DNA from: Pelagibacteraceae bacterium AG-390-C22
Lineage (GTDB): Bacteria; Pseudomonadota; Alphaproteobacteria; Pelagibacterales; Pelagibacteraceae
Direction of reading: 5' to 3'
DNA: 52,388 bases
NCBI GenBank assembly: GCA_003278125.1
Contig: QCGX01000008.1
Location: 1-52,388 of the forward strand
Shown: in pieces, positions 44,362 through 52,388 of the stretch
Layout of the letters: each line of letters starts with the position of its first letter
Numbering within the stretch: position 1 is the first letter of the stretch
The notes under the pieces: model-generated
Database searches by the model: none
Told to the model about the DNA's origin: nothing
Seen by the model: only the letters and a program-made list of their open reading frames with translations
Made by a program: the position numbers and the translations under genes

Positions 44362-46023
44362 TTAAATTCTAGCTATATTAATATTTGTAAAAGGTTTCTT
44401 CCCAGTTTTCTCTTTAATTATTTTTCTACAATTTTGTTTGATAGTTTCTATTAAATTTTTTTCTTGATTTTTACTTTCTAAAGAAAAAGTTCTACAAATA
44501 TTAAAAATTTCATCTTCCATATCAAAAATAAAATTTTCATTTTCAGCATTTTCAGGAATCCCTTTAAATGAAATTATAGGTTTTTTTATTTTTCCATTAT
44601 TAGAAACTATTAATGTTATTTCTAAATAGCCATTAATTGAAATATTTCGTCTTTCTTTAATTGACTGAGAGTCTGAATCTACTCCTAAATTACCATCCAA
44701 ATAAACTTTTCCTGATGGTGCTTTATCTATTATTTCTGGTTTATTTCCAGGTAGAATTTTAATTATATCCCCATTTTCAATTAGCAAAGTTTTAGGAACT
44801 TGCATTTCTTTGGCAAAAGAGACGTGTTCAGCCATATGACGGTGCTCCCCATGAACTGGTATTACGCACTGTGGCTTCACCCATTTGTACATATCTTTTA
44901 AATCATCTCTGTTAGGATGACCAGATACATGAACAAAAGCATTTTCTTCACTGATCATTTCCATCTTATTTTTTACTATTAAGTTTTGTAAATGATATAA
45001 TTTTTTTTCATTACCAGGTATGATTTTAGATGAAAAAATTACACAGTCTCCACTTTCTAAGTTAACATCTGGGTGAATACCGTTAATTATCCTATTCATC
45101 GCTCCCATTGGTTCACCCTGGCTACCTGTTGCTAAGTATAAGATTTTATTTTTTGTAACTTTTTTTGCATCCCTAGGTTCTAATGGTTCTATAAGTCCTT
45201 GAAGATAACCACATTGTTTTGCAGCTTTATAAATTCTCTGCATTGATCTTCCTACTAAACAAATATTTCTTCCTAATTTTTTTGCGCAATAGAAAATGGA
45301 CTCCATTCTGGCTACATTTGAAGCAAAAGAAGTTACGAGTATTCTATTTGTTTTAATTTCCATAATCCTTAAAAGACTATCTCTTACATCAGACTCTGAA
45401 CCTGCTCTGCCAGGACTAAAAATATTCGTTGAATCGCATATCATTGCGGATACACCGTTGTTTCCAATGGACTTTAATTTTTGCTCATCAATTTGGCTTC
45501 CAATCAACGGGTTTGGATCAATCTTCCAATCTCCAGTATGTAAAACTGTTCCCAGTGGAGTTTTAATACTTAACCCATTTGGTTCTAGAATAGAATGAGT
45601 CAAAGTAACAAAGTCAATTTCAAAGTTTCCAAGTTTAATTTTACTATTTAATGCAACCACTTCTAAGTAGGATGAAATATCAATTTTTTTTTCTTTAAAT
45701 TTTCCAAGAATAAGAGCGGCTGTAAATGGTGTTGCATACATTTTGCATTTTAAATAAGGCCATATATGTGCAACGGCTCCGATATGATCTTCATGAGCGT
45801 GTGTTAAAACTATTCCAAGTAAATCATCTTTTTTATCAATAATGAAACCTGCGTCTGGCATAATTAAATCTACTCCAGGAACAGAGTCGTCAGCAAATGA
45901 AACACCCATATCTACAATAATCCATTTTTGATCATCTTTTTTTCCGTAAGAATATAAATTCATATTTCCACCTATCTCTCCAGATCCCCCTAACGGACAA
46001 AAAAGTAATTGTTCTTTGCTCAT
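44362..46023 (-). CDS. rnj: Ribonuclease J
   Basis: A metallo-beta-lactamase/beta-CASP ribonuclease with 5' exonuclease and endonuclease activity used in RNA processing. 553 residues: GGSGEIGGNMNLY at the start, zinc motif THAHEDHIGAV (74-84; His75, His77, Asp79, His80), His142, HTGDWKIDP (161-169), DSTNIFSPG, VHVSGHPNRDDL, and PVHGEHRHMAEH. RNase J occurs in alphaproteobacteria alongside RNase E. Its start overlaps the coaX stop by four bases, and it sits between coaX and proS as in related genomes. Confidence 0.95.
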   Translation of the reverse strand: MSKEQLLFCPLGGSGEIGGNMNLYSYGKKDDQKWIIVDMGVSFADDSVPGVDLIMPDAGFIIDKKDDLLGIVLTHAHEDHIGAVAHIWPYLKCKMYATPFTAALILGKFKEKKIDISSYLEVVALNSKIKLGNFEIDFVTLTHSILEPNGLSIKTPLGTVLHTGDWKIDPNPLIGSQIDEQKLKSIGNNGVSAMICDSTNIFSPGRAGSESDVRDSLLRIMEIKTNRILVTSFASNVARMESIFYCAKKLGRNICLVGRSMQRIYKAAKQCGYLQGLIEPLEPRDAKKVTKNKILYLATGSQGEPMGAMNRIINGIHPDVNLESGDCVIFSSKIIPGNEKKLYHLQNLIVKNKMEMISEENAFVHVSGHPNRDDLKDMYKWVKPQCVIPVHGEHRHMAEHVSFAKEMQVPKTLLIENGDIIKILPGNKPEIIDKAPSGKVYLDGNLGVDSDSQSIKERRNISINGYLEITLIVSNNGKIKKPIISFKGIPENAENENFIFDMEDEIFNICRTFSLESKNQEKNLIETIKQNCRKIIKEKTGKKPFTNINIARI

Positions 46024-46766
46024 ATTAATTCCTTATAAACTTTTGCAATTCCTTTAATAGTTATATTTTGATCAATAATTGTTTTTTTTTTGATAATCTT
46101 TTTAAAAAAATGAGCATAACCCCCAGTTAATATTATTTTGTATTTCATTTTCCATTTATTAGTAATTTTATTAATAATATTATTTATCAATCCTTCATAA
46201 CCCCAAATAAATCCTGCGTTCAACGCATCTTTTGTATTTTTTCCATAATTATTCTGATTTTTTTTCAAAGTAAACATTGGCAACAGTGCCGTAGAGTTAC
46301 TTAAATTCATCATAGATAATTTTACTCCAGGTGCTATTACACCTCCTTCATATACTCCATTCTTGATTATGTCGAAAGTGGTCGCCGTTCCAAAATCTAA
46401 AATTAAGCAATTTTTATATTTTTTTCCTGCGATAGCGTTTACGATTCTATCTGAACCTAGTTGATTAATCTTTTTCACATTTATTCTTATTATTTTTTTT
46501 ATTTTAAGACTTTTAATTTCTATAGTTTTATACTTTGAGCCTTTAAGATTTTTTTTGATTTCTTTGTATGCTTTAGGAACAACGCTAGAAAATAATAATT
46601 TTAAACTTGATTTCTTATTTAGGAATTTTTTAATAATATTCTTAAAATATCCTCTGTTAAAAATTTTATTCGTGTCAAAAATAATTGATTTTATAATTAT
46701 AAATTTGTGATTTAATAAACAAATCTTAGTAGCTGTATTTCCAATATCGCCAACAATATAATTCAT
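46020..46766 (-). CDS. coaX: Type III pantothenate kinase
   Basis: Phosphorylates pantothenate in the first step of coenzyme A synthesis. 248 residues with the ASKHA phosphate loop VGDIGNTATKICL (5-17), GSDRIVNAIAG, LDFGTATTFDII with catalytic Asp, and YEGGVIAPG. Placement between birA and rnj is the classical alphaproteobacterial arrangement. Type III enzymes are not feedback inhibited by CoA. It is one base downstream of birA. Confidence 0.95.
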   Translation of the reverse strand: MNYIVGDIGNTATKICLLNHKFIIIKSIIFDTNKIFNRGYFKNIIKKFLNKKSSLKLLFSSVVPKAYKEIKKNLKGSKYKTIEIKSLKIKKIIRINVKKINQLGSDRIVNAIAGKKYKNCLILDFGTATTFDIIKNGVYEGGVIAPGVKLSMMNLSNSTALLPMFTLKKNQNNYGKNTKDALNAGFIWGYEGLINNIINKITNKWKMKYKIILTGGYAHFFKKIIKKKTIIDQNITIKGIAKVYKELI

Positions 46767-46767
46767 T

Positions 46768-47334
46768 TTAATTTATCATCTTTTTTTTTAGTTTTTTATA
46801 TGAAAACTTTTTTATCTCAATTAAAAATTTTTCGTAATTATTTTTAATATTTTTTAATATTTTTTTGTTATCTATTTTCCTATCTATTATATTTTTTAAA
46901 GAAGTAGATGAAAAGCTTTTGTTTTTTGGAGCAATATTAGTGTTTACACCTATGCCAACTATCAAATAATTTTTTTGATTATAAGTTATTACTTCTTGTA
47001 AAATCCCACTAATTTTCTCTTTCTTATACAATAAATCATTGGGCCATTTTATTTTAATTTTTTTAGAAATAAACTTTGAAAATAACTTTCTTAACAAAAA
47101 AGCATTTAAAATTGCAAATTGTTTAAAATTAATTTTTTTTTGATCTATTTCAAAGAAAATCGATATAAATAGATTTCCTTTTTGAGATATCCATTTTTTA
47201 CCCATTGTTCCTCTTCCTTTTGTTTGGATTTCAGAAAAAATTAATGTCGGCTGTACTTTTTCTTTTCTAATAAGTTTTATTGCAATATCATTTGTGCTCT
47301 TAACGCTTTTAAATTTGATTAATTTAATTTTCAT
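46768..47334 (-). CDS. birA: Biotin--protein ligase, catalytic domain only
   Basis: Attaches biotin to carboxylase carrier proteins. 188 residues against 321 in E. coli BirA: no N-terminal DNA-binding domain, so it cannot repress biotin genes, and the C-terminal SH3-like domain appears trimmed. The active-site loop KGRGTMGKKW (39-48), WPNDLLYKKEKISGIL and VGIGVNTN are present. It shares one base with the nuoN stop region and precedes coaX. Confidence 0.94.
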   Translation of the reverse strand: MKIKLIKFKSVKSTNDIAIKLIRKEKVQPTLIFSEIQTKGRGTMGKKWISQKGNLFISIFFEIDQKKINFKQFAILNAFLLRKLFSKFISKKIKIKWPNDLLYKKEKISGILQEVITYNQKNYLIVGIGVNTNIAPKNKSFSSTSLKNIIDRKIDNKKILKNIKNNYEKFLIEIKKFSYKKLKKKMIN

Positions 47335-48749
47335 TAGTTAGCAAATAAAGAACTGACTATATTGCTTAAAATTGCAGGATATAAAAAGAAAGTTAATAAA
47401 ATACTGCAGCTTAAAAAAATTGAAACTTGAGCTGTTTTATTTTTTACTTTTTCTAAAATGATAAAACTATCATCAAAATAAATAGTTTTAATGATTTTTA
47501 AATAATAAAAAGCTGAAATTACTGTTGTTAATAAACCTATGATTGCTAATGCATACATTTCTTTTTCTAAAACAGCAGTAAAAATATAAAATTTAGCAAA
47601 AAATCCTCCTAGTGGGGGAACCCCAGCCATAGAAAATAAGATTATCAAAAGTGAAATAGCTAGAAGAGGATGTTTTTTAGAAATACCTGATAAGTCAGAA
47701 ATATTTTCTTTATATTGTCCATCTTTTTTTAATAAGTAAAGACATGAGAAGGCACCTATGTTCATAATAACATAAATTGAGATATAAACAATTGAACTTT
47801 CATATCCAGATATTTCACCTGTCGCTACTCCAGCCAAAGCATAACCAATATGGCCTATAGAACTATAGGCCAAAAGTCTTTTAATATTTTTTTGAACTAT
47901 TGCAGCAACGGCTCCTAAAATCATAGAAGCAATTGAAATAAAAATTAAGATTGTTTGCCATTCTAACAATATATTAGAAAACGGTATAAGCATAAATTTT
48001 ATTAATAAAGCTAATCCTGCAACTTTTGGAACTACTGCAAAATAATTTGTTATAGATGTTGGCGCTCCTTCATAAACATCTGGGGTCCACATATGAAATG
48101 GAACTGCTGAGACTTTGAATGCCAAGCCTACTAAAATAAAAACCATTGCAAAAACTGCTCCTACATTTTCCTTGGTAAGTTGATTTGCAATCAAATCAAA
48201 ATTAGTCGAGCCCGTAAATCCATATAATAGCGAACAACCATATAATAATAAGCCTGAAGATAAAGCACTTAAAACAAAATACTTAATGCCTGACTCAGAT
48301 GATCTTAAGTTATCTCTATCAATTGAGGCTAAAATATAAAGAGATAAAGATTGAAGTTCTAGGCCCAAATAAAATAAAATTAGATCATTAGAGCTAACCA
48401 TGAAAAACATACCTAGAATTGATAGCAGGATTATTATTGGATACTCAAATTTATCTAGATTATTTTCTGTAATAAAATTTTTTGATGAATTTAAAACAAA
48501 TAATGAAGAAATCAGAATTAGAATTTTGAAATAGTTTGAAAAACTATCCCTTATAAAACTATCTAAAAATATTTTTACTTCATTATTTGGATTGTTTAAG
48601 ATTATTGCTATAGTTAAAATTAAAATTAACGAAGTTAAATTAAATACTATATTGAAGCTTTTTTTTATAAAAACTCCAAGCATTAAAATGCTAAAGATTG
48701 ATAAAGATAAAAAAATCTCTGGAAGTAGTATATTTAAATTATTGATCAT
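47334..48749 (-). CDS. nuoN: NADH-quinone oxidoreductase subunit N
   Basis: Antiporter-like proton-pumping subunit in the membrane arm of complex I. 471 residues, about 14 membrane helices, with FYLGLELQSLSLYILA (helix-5 Glu), FKVSAVPFHMWTPDVYEGAP with the discontinuous-helix Lys region, KRLLAYSSIGHIGYALAG, and SMAGVPPLGGFFAKFYIF. It is last of the nuo genes, three bases after nuoM, and is followed by birA. Confidence 0.97.
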   Translation of the reverse strand: MINNLNILLPEIFLSLSIFSILMLGVFIKKSFNIVFNLTSLILILTIAIILNNPNNEVKIFLDSFIRDSFSNYFKILILISSLFVLNSSKNFITENNLDKFEYPIIILLSILGMFFMVSSNDLILFYLGLELQSLSLYILASIDRDNLRSSESGIKYFVLSALSSGLLLYGCSLLYGFTGSTNFDLIANQLTKENVGAVFAMVFILVGLAFKVSAVPFHMWTPDVYEGAPTSITNYFAVVPKVAGLALLIKFMLIPFSNILLEWQTILIFISIASMILGAVAAIVQKNIKRLLAYSSIGHIGYALAGVATGEISGYESSIVYISIYVIMNIGAFSCLYLLKKDGQYKENISDLSGISKKHPLLAISLLIILFSMAGVPPLGGFFAKFYIFTAVLEKEMYALAIIGLLTTVISAFYYLKIIKTIYFDDSFIILEKVKNKTAQVSIFLSCSILLTFFLYPAILSNIVSSLFAN

Positions 48750-48752
48750 CTG

Positions 48753-50231
48753 TTATCTGTTATTTAAGGCAAGTTGATAATTGTCAATCAAACCATTAAC
48801 TGAAACACTAAATGTTTCCATTAATGGCATAGGATAAAATCCAAAAAATATTACAAAAAAAGCTAAAGTAGCCAACATTATAATTTCTGACTTGTTTACA
48901 TCGCTTAAAGTTTGAATTTTAGGATTTTGTGTAACTCCAAAAATCACTCTTTTAGTCAGCCACAACATGTAAGCGGCCCCTAAGACTACTCCTAGAGTTG
49001 CTAAAATAGCAGCTAAATAACTTTTTTGGAAAGTACCAGTTAAAATTAAAAACTCACCCAGAAAACCAGTAGTTCCAGGCAAACCTAGAGCTGCTAAAGC
49101 AAATATTAAGAATAAAAGTGAATACTTGGGTAGATAATTTACTAAGCCACCATAAGTGCTTATTAGTCTAGAATGTAATCTGTCATATACTACGCCAACA
49201 CACAAAAATAATGCTGCAGAAATTAATCCATGACTAATCATTTGATAAATACTTCCTTCGATACCTTGTTTAGTAAAAGTAAATATACCTAAAGTTACAT
49301 AACCCATATGAGCAACAGATGAATATGCTATTAACTTTTTCATATCCTCCTGCATTAAAGCTACGAGTGAAGTATAAATAATAGCTATAATACTTAAGCT
49401 GAAAATTAATGGAGTAAAAAACTCAGAAGCATAAGGAAACATGGGTATTGAAAATCTTAAAAAACCATATCCTGCCATTTTTAAAAGGATAGCAGCTAAT
49501 ATTACTGATCCAGCGGTAGGAGCTTCAACATGAGCATCAGGTAGCCAAGTATGAACTGGCCACATAGGCATTTTAACTGCAAATGAACTTAAAAAAGCCA
49601 ACCATAATAAATTCTGGTGTTCTTTTGGAATTTTTATTTCATAAATTTCTGTAATATCCGTAGTCCCTGTTAACCAATAAATTACTATTATTGCAACAAG
49701 CATTAAAACTGAGCCTAGCAAAGTAAAAAGAAAAAATTTAAAGGCAGAATAAACTCTTCTTGAGCCTCCCCAAACACCAATAATTAAAAACATTGGGATC
49801 AACCCTCCTTCAAAAAATAAATAAAATATAACTAAATCTAAAGAACAAAAAACGCCTATCATAAAAGTCTCGAGTACTAAGATGGCTATTAAAAATTCTT
49901 TGACTCTATCTTTAACGCTATTGATGCATGAAATAATACATATTGGAGTAATAAAAGCCGTTAAAACAATAAATAAAATAGAAATTCCATCAACTCCTAA
50001 TTTAAATTTAATAAAATTGTTTATCCAAGATTTTTCTTCAACAAACTGAAATTCAGCTGTATTTGCATCTAACGAATACCATAAAAACAAAGACAATAAA
50101 AAAGTAGCTATACTGCTAAATAATGAAATATAAATTGAACTAAAATTATTTTTTTTATCTTTTGATAAAAAAATAAAAAAAGAACTTATTAAAGGCAAAA
50201 AAATTAAAGTCGATAAAATTGGAAAATTCAT
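48753..50231 (-). CDS. nuoM: NADH-quinone oxidoreductase subunit M
   Basis: Second antiporter-like subunit of complex I. 492 residues with GVDGISILFIVLTAF, FYLFFEGGLIPMFLIIGVWG (proton-channel Glu), FAVKMPMWPVHTWLPDAHVEAPTAGSV split around the key Lys, KKLIAYSSVAHMGYV and LGLPGTTGFLGEFLIL. Length and helix count are normal. One base separates it from nuoL. Confidence 0.97.
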   Translation of the reverse strand: MNFPILSTLIFLPLISSFFIFLSKDKKNNFSSIYISLFSSIATFLLSLFLWYSLDANTAEFQFVEEKSWINNFIKFKLGVDGISILFIVLTAFITPICIISCINSVKDRVKEFLIAILVLETFMIGVFCSLDLVIFYLFFEGGLIPMFLIIGVWGGSRRVYSAFKFFLFTLLGSVLMLVAIIVIYWLTGTTDITEIYEIKIPKEHQNLLWLAFLSSFAVKMPMWPVHTWLPDAHVEAPTAGSVILAAILLKMAGYGFLRFSIPMFPYASEFFTPLIFSLSIIAIIYTSLVALMQEDMKKLIAYSSVAHMGYVTLGIFTFTKQGIEGSIYQMISHGLISAALFLCVGVVYDRLHSRLISTYGGLVNYLPKYSLLFLIFALAALGLPGTTGFLGEFLILTGTFQKSYLAAILATLGVVLGAAYMLWLTKRVIFGVTQNPKIQTLSDVNKSEIIMLATLAFFVIFFGFYPMPLMETFSVSVNGLIDNYQLALNNR

Positions 50232-50232
50232 T

Positions 50233-52140
50233 TTAGGTTAAAATTAAATAAGTTAAAAGAATAGACAGGCCAATAAGCATTACAAATGCATAGTCGTAAA
50301 TAAAACCTGTTTGTATTCGTCCAGCTTTATTGGAAATCGTCTTAATTAGTTTTGAAATTCCATCAGGTCCAAATCTATCTATTGTTCCGATGTCACCCTT
50401 TTTCCAAAAGAAAGAACCAATTTTTTTGGTTGGTTTAATAAATAGTGAATCGTATAATTCATCTATATACCATTTGTTCAATAAAAAATTGTACAATGGC
50501 AAAGTATTATTTTTAATTTCTTCAAGAATTTTAGTGTTAGATATATAATAGTAAAACGATAAAGGTATAGCAATAGTAACTAAAATAGGTGTGATTACTA
50601 ACAACCATAAAGGAATATGATCGTGCTTGATTTCATTGATAAAGAAAATGGATGTTTGCCAAAAATCGTTACTACCGTTTCCTATAAAAGTTTCCTTAAA
50701 TAAAAACCCAGCAAATAAAGCTCCAATTCCTAAAAGAAATAAAGGCACTAACATTGTTAAAGGAGATTCACGAGTCTCGTGAATAGGCATACTTTTATTG
50801 TTATAGGAACCATGGAATGTTTTAAAAAATAATCTCCAAGAATATATAGAAGTTAAAAATGCAGTTAAGATACCGACAATAACGGTATAATTTCCTAGAG
50901 GTGAATTGCTTAAATATGCAAATTCAATAATGGCATCCTTCGAATAAAAACCCGAAAGGAAAGGAAATCCTGTTAAAGCTAATGTTCCTATCAGCATAAA
51001 GACATAAGTGAATGGTAATTTTTTTCTTACACCACCCATGTTTCTTATATCTTGTTCATTATTAAAAGCATGAATTACAGATCCAGAACCTAAAAAAAGT
51101 AGAGCTTTAAAGAAAGCATGTGTAAACAAATGAAAAATTGCTACGTGATAAGCGCCTACCCCTGCTGCGAAAAACATGTAACCTAGCTGACTACAAGTTG
51201 AGTATGCTACAATCTTTTTTATATCATTTTGCACTAAAGCAACTGAAGCGGCAAAAATTGCGGTTACTATACCTACTATAGCAACAATATTAAGTGCTAC
51301 TTGGGAGAATTCAAACAAAGGAGAACATCTCACAACTAGAAATACACCAGCTGTTACCATGGTTGCAGCATGAATTAGTGCAGAAACAGGGGTTGGTCCT
51401 TCCATAGCATCGGGTAACCAAGTATGGAGTAAAAATTGAGCAGATTTTCCCATCGCTCCAATAAATAAAAATAAGCAAATTAAAGTAATTAAACTAAACT
51501 CAAATCCGAAGAATAATAATTTTGTTTCTACAAATTTAGGTGTAGCTTGAAAAACTTCTTCAAAATTAATACTACCGAAAAAGAAAAAAATTAGAAAAAT
51601 TCCTATTGCAAGACCAAAATCCCCAATCCTATTTACTATGAATGCTTTGATTGCTGCATCGTTTGCAGTTTCTTTTTTATACCAAAAACCTATTAACAAA
51701 TAAGAACATAGCCCAACACCTTCCCAACCAAAAAATAATTGTAAAAAGTTATCAGAAACTACTAAGACTAACATTGAAAAAGTAAAAAGTGATAAATAAG
51801 ACATAAACCTTGGTTTATGGGGGTCGTGGCTCATATATCCAATAGAGTAGATATGAACCAGGGCTGAAACAAAAGTAACTACTACTAGCATAACTGAACT
51901 CAAAGGGTCTAAGTTAATTGACCAATTTGCTACAAAATCACCTGAGCCTATCCATTCAAAAATTTTATAATTGTCATAATTATTAATTTGGATACCGTTC
52001 CAAAAAACAATAATAGAGAAAATTGCTGAAACACTTACGAGTAAACTAGTAAATATTTCTGAAAATAATTTATTTATTGATCTTCCTAAATAACCAAATA
52101 TAGATCCGATTAAGGGAAGAAAAATTATTGCATATTCCAT
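50233..52140 (-). CDS. nuoL: NADH-quinone oxidoreductase subunit L
   Basis: Distal antiporter-like subunit of complex I carrying the long lateral helix. 635 residues with INLDPLSSVMLVVVTFVS, FFGWEGVGLCSYLLIGFWY (Glu), FLFIGAMGKSAQFLLHTWLP (Lys), EGPTPVSALIHAATMVTAG, KKIVAYSTCSQLGYM and FPFLSGFYSKDAI. The C-terminal lateral helix and final membrane helix (about 540-635) are complete. The start is immediately after the nuoK stop. Confidence 0.98.
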   Translation of the reverse strand: MEYAIIFLPLIGSIFGYLGRSINKLFSEIFTSLLVSVSAIFSIIVFWNGIQINNYDNYKIFEWIGSGDFVANWSINLDPLSSVMLVVVTFVSALVHIYSIGYMSHDPHKPRFMSYLSLFTFSMLVLVVSDNFLQLFFGWEGVGLCSYLLIGFWYKKETANDAAIKAFIVNRIGDFGLAIGIFLIFFFFGSINFEEVFQATPKFVETKLLFFGFEFSLITLICLFLFIGAMGKSAQFLLHTWLPDAMEGPTPVSALIHAATMVTAGVFLVVRCSPLFEFSQVALNIVAIVGIVTAIFAASVALVQNDIKKIVAYSTCSQLGYMFFAAGVGAYHVAIFHLFTHAFFKALLFLGSGSVIHAFNNEQDIRNMGGVRKKLPFTYVFMLIGTLALTGFPFLSGFYSKDAIIEFAYLSNSPLGNYTVIVGILTAFLTSIYSWRLFFKTFHGSYNNKSMPIHETRESPLTMLVPLFLLGIGALFAGFLFKETFIGNGSNDFWQTSIFFINEIKHDHIPLWLLVITPILVTIAIPLSFYYYISNTKILEEIKNNTLPLYNFLLNKWYIDELYDSLFIKPTKKIGSFFWKKGDIGTIDRFGPDGISKLIKTISNKAGRIQTGFIYDYAFVMLIGLSILLTYLILT

Positions 52141-52388
52141 TTATCCTTTCATCCCGTGGATGTCTTCAACTCTTATTGATCCTCTATTTCTGTAATAGAT
52201 AAGAATAATAGCAAGGCCGATAGCAGCTTCTGCAGCTGCTATAGTTAGAATAAGCATAGTAAATATTTGTCCAACTATATCCCCAGAAAAAATAGAAAAT
52301 GAAATTAAATTTATGTTAACAGCTAATAAAATTAGCTCAATTGACATTAAAATTACAATTACATTTTTTCTATTTAAAAAGATACCAA
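52141..52388 (-). CDS. nuoK: NADH-quinone oxidoreductase subunit K, 5' end outside the window
   Basis: The reading frame runs off the right edge. Upstream of an internal ATG at 52347 the frame stays open and reads [20 protein letters not shown], the conserved centre of NuoK, so the ATG at 52347 is not the true start. About 82 of roughly 100 residues are visible, with two further helices, the conserved Glu in MSIEL and in [10 protein letters not shown], and the end [10 protein letters not shown]. It forms the small three-helix subunit next to NuoN in complex I. Confidence 0.96.
   Translation of the reverse strand, partial: GIFLNRKNVIVILMSIELILLAVNINLISFSIFSGDIVGQIFTMLILTIAAAEAAIGLAIILIYYRNRGSIRVEDIHGMKG

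Overview
This is an AT-rich, gene-dense stretch of an alphaproteobacterium, most likely from SAR11 (Pelagibacterales) or a similarly streamlined marine lineage. The support is very low GC, lysine/asparagine/isoleucine-rich proteins, 1-11 base gaps or short overlaps between most genes, an alphaproteobacterial LexA operator (GAAC-N7-GAAC), a DUF1476 (ATPase inhibitor zeta) gene, and alphaproteobacterial gene order on both sides. The taxonomic placement is inference. I saw no rRNA, tRNA, CRISPR array, insertion sequence or integrase.

Left core (1-8691): a tpiA gene cut by the window edge points left. Rightward come a PpiD-type periplasmic chaperone, trpE-trpG-trpD-trpC (chorismate to indole-3-glycerol phosphate, apart from the missing trpF step), lexA with its own SOS box, and gltX. 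A small secreted protein of unknown function converges on gltX.

Accessory block 1 (8775-18970): a probable defence island. A DNA cytosine-5 methyltransferase lies on the + strand, tail to tail with a minus-strand operon. In transcription order the operon encodes a 61-aa coiled-coil protein, a 58-aa protein, a DUF2779 protein joining a RecB/Cas4-like nuclease to a DnaQ-like exonuclease, a GHKL (MORC/MutL-like) ATPase, a 1089-aa Z1 helicase, a PD-(D/E)XK (DUF4420) nuclease-like protein and an AIPR protein. The GHKL + Z1 + C5-methylase + nuclease core matches a restriction-modification-like theme known from comparative genomics. The DUF2779 fusion and the two small leading proteins are the less familiar parts.

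Accessory block 2 (19111-23881): the DUF1476 gene, then a minus-strand membrane cluster: a Glu-Pro repeat membrane protein, a 58-aa membrane protein, a DUF2167 protein, a PrsW-type intramembrane protease, and two architecturally matching membrane proteins with large soluble loops. The last five are packed like one operon of unknown function.

Right core (23961-52388, all minus strand): an HDAC-fold deacylase, then envelope and isoprenoid genes (lpxB, a PQQ-type sugar dehydrogenase, lpxI, lpxA, fabZ, lpxD, skp, bamA, dxr, cdsA, uppS) and translation genes (frr, tsf, rpsB with a structured leader). Upstream of these are dnaE, lolD, lolC, proS, rnj, coaX, birA and the end of the nuo operon (nuoN, M, L and a partial K). 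Compared with the usual alphaproteobacterial order, gltA (between gltX and lpxB), rseP (between dxr and bamA) and pyrH (between tsf and frr) are absent from their expected slots. The two accessory blocks fill the gltX-lpxB slot.
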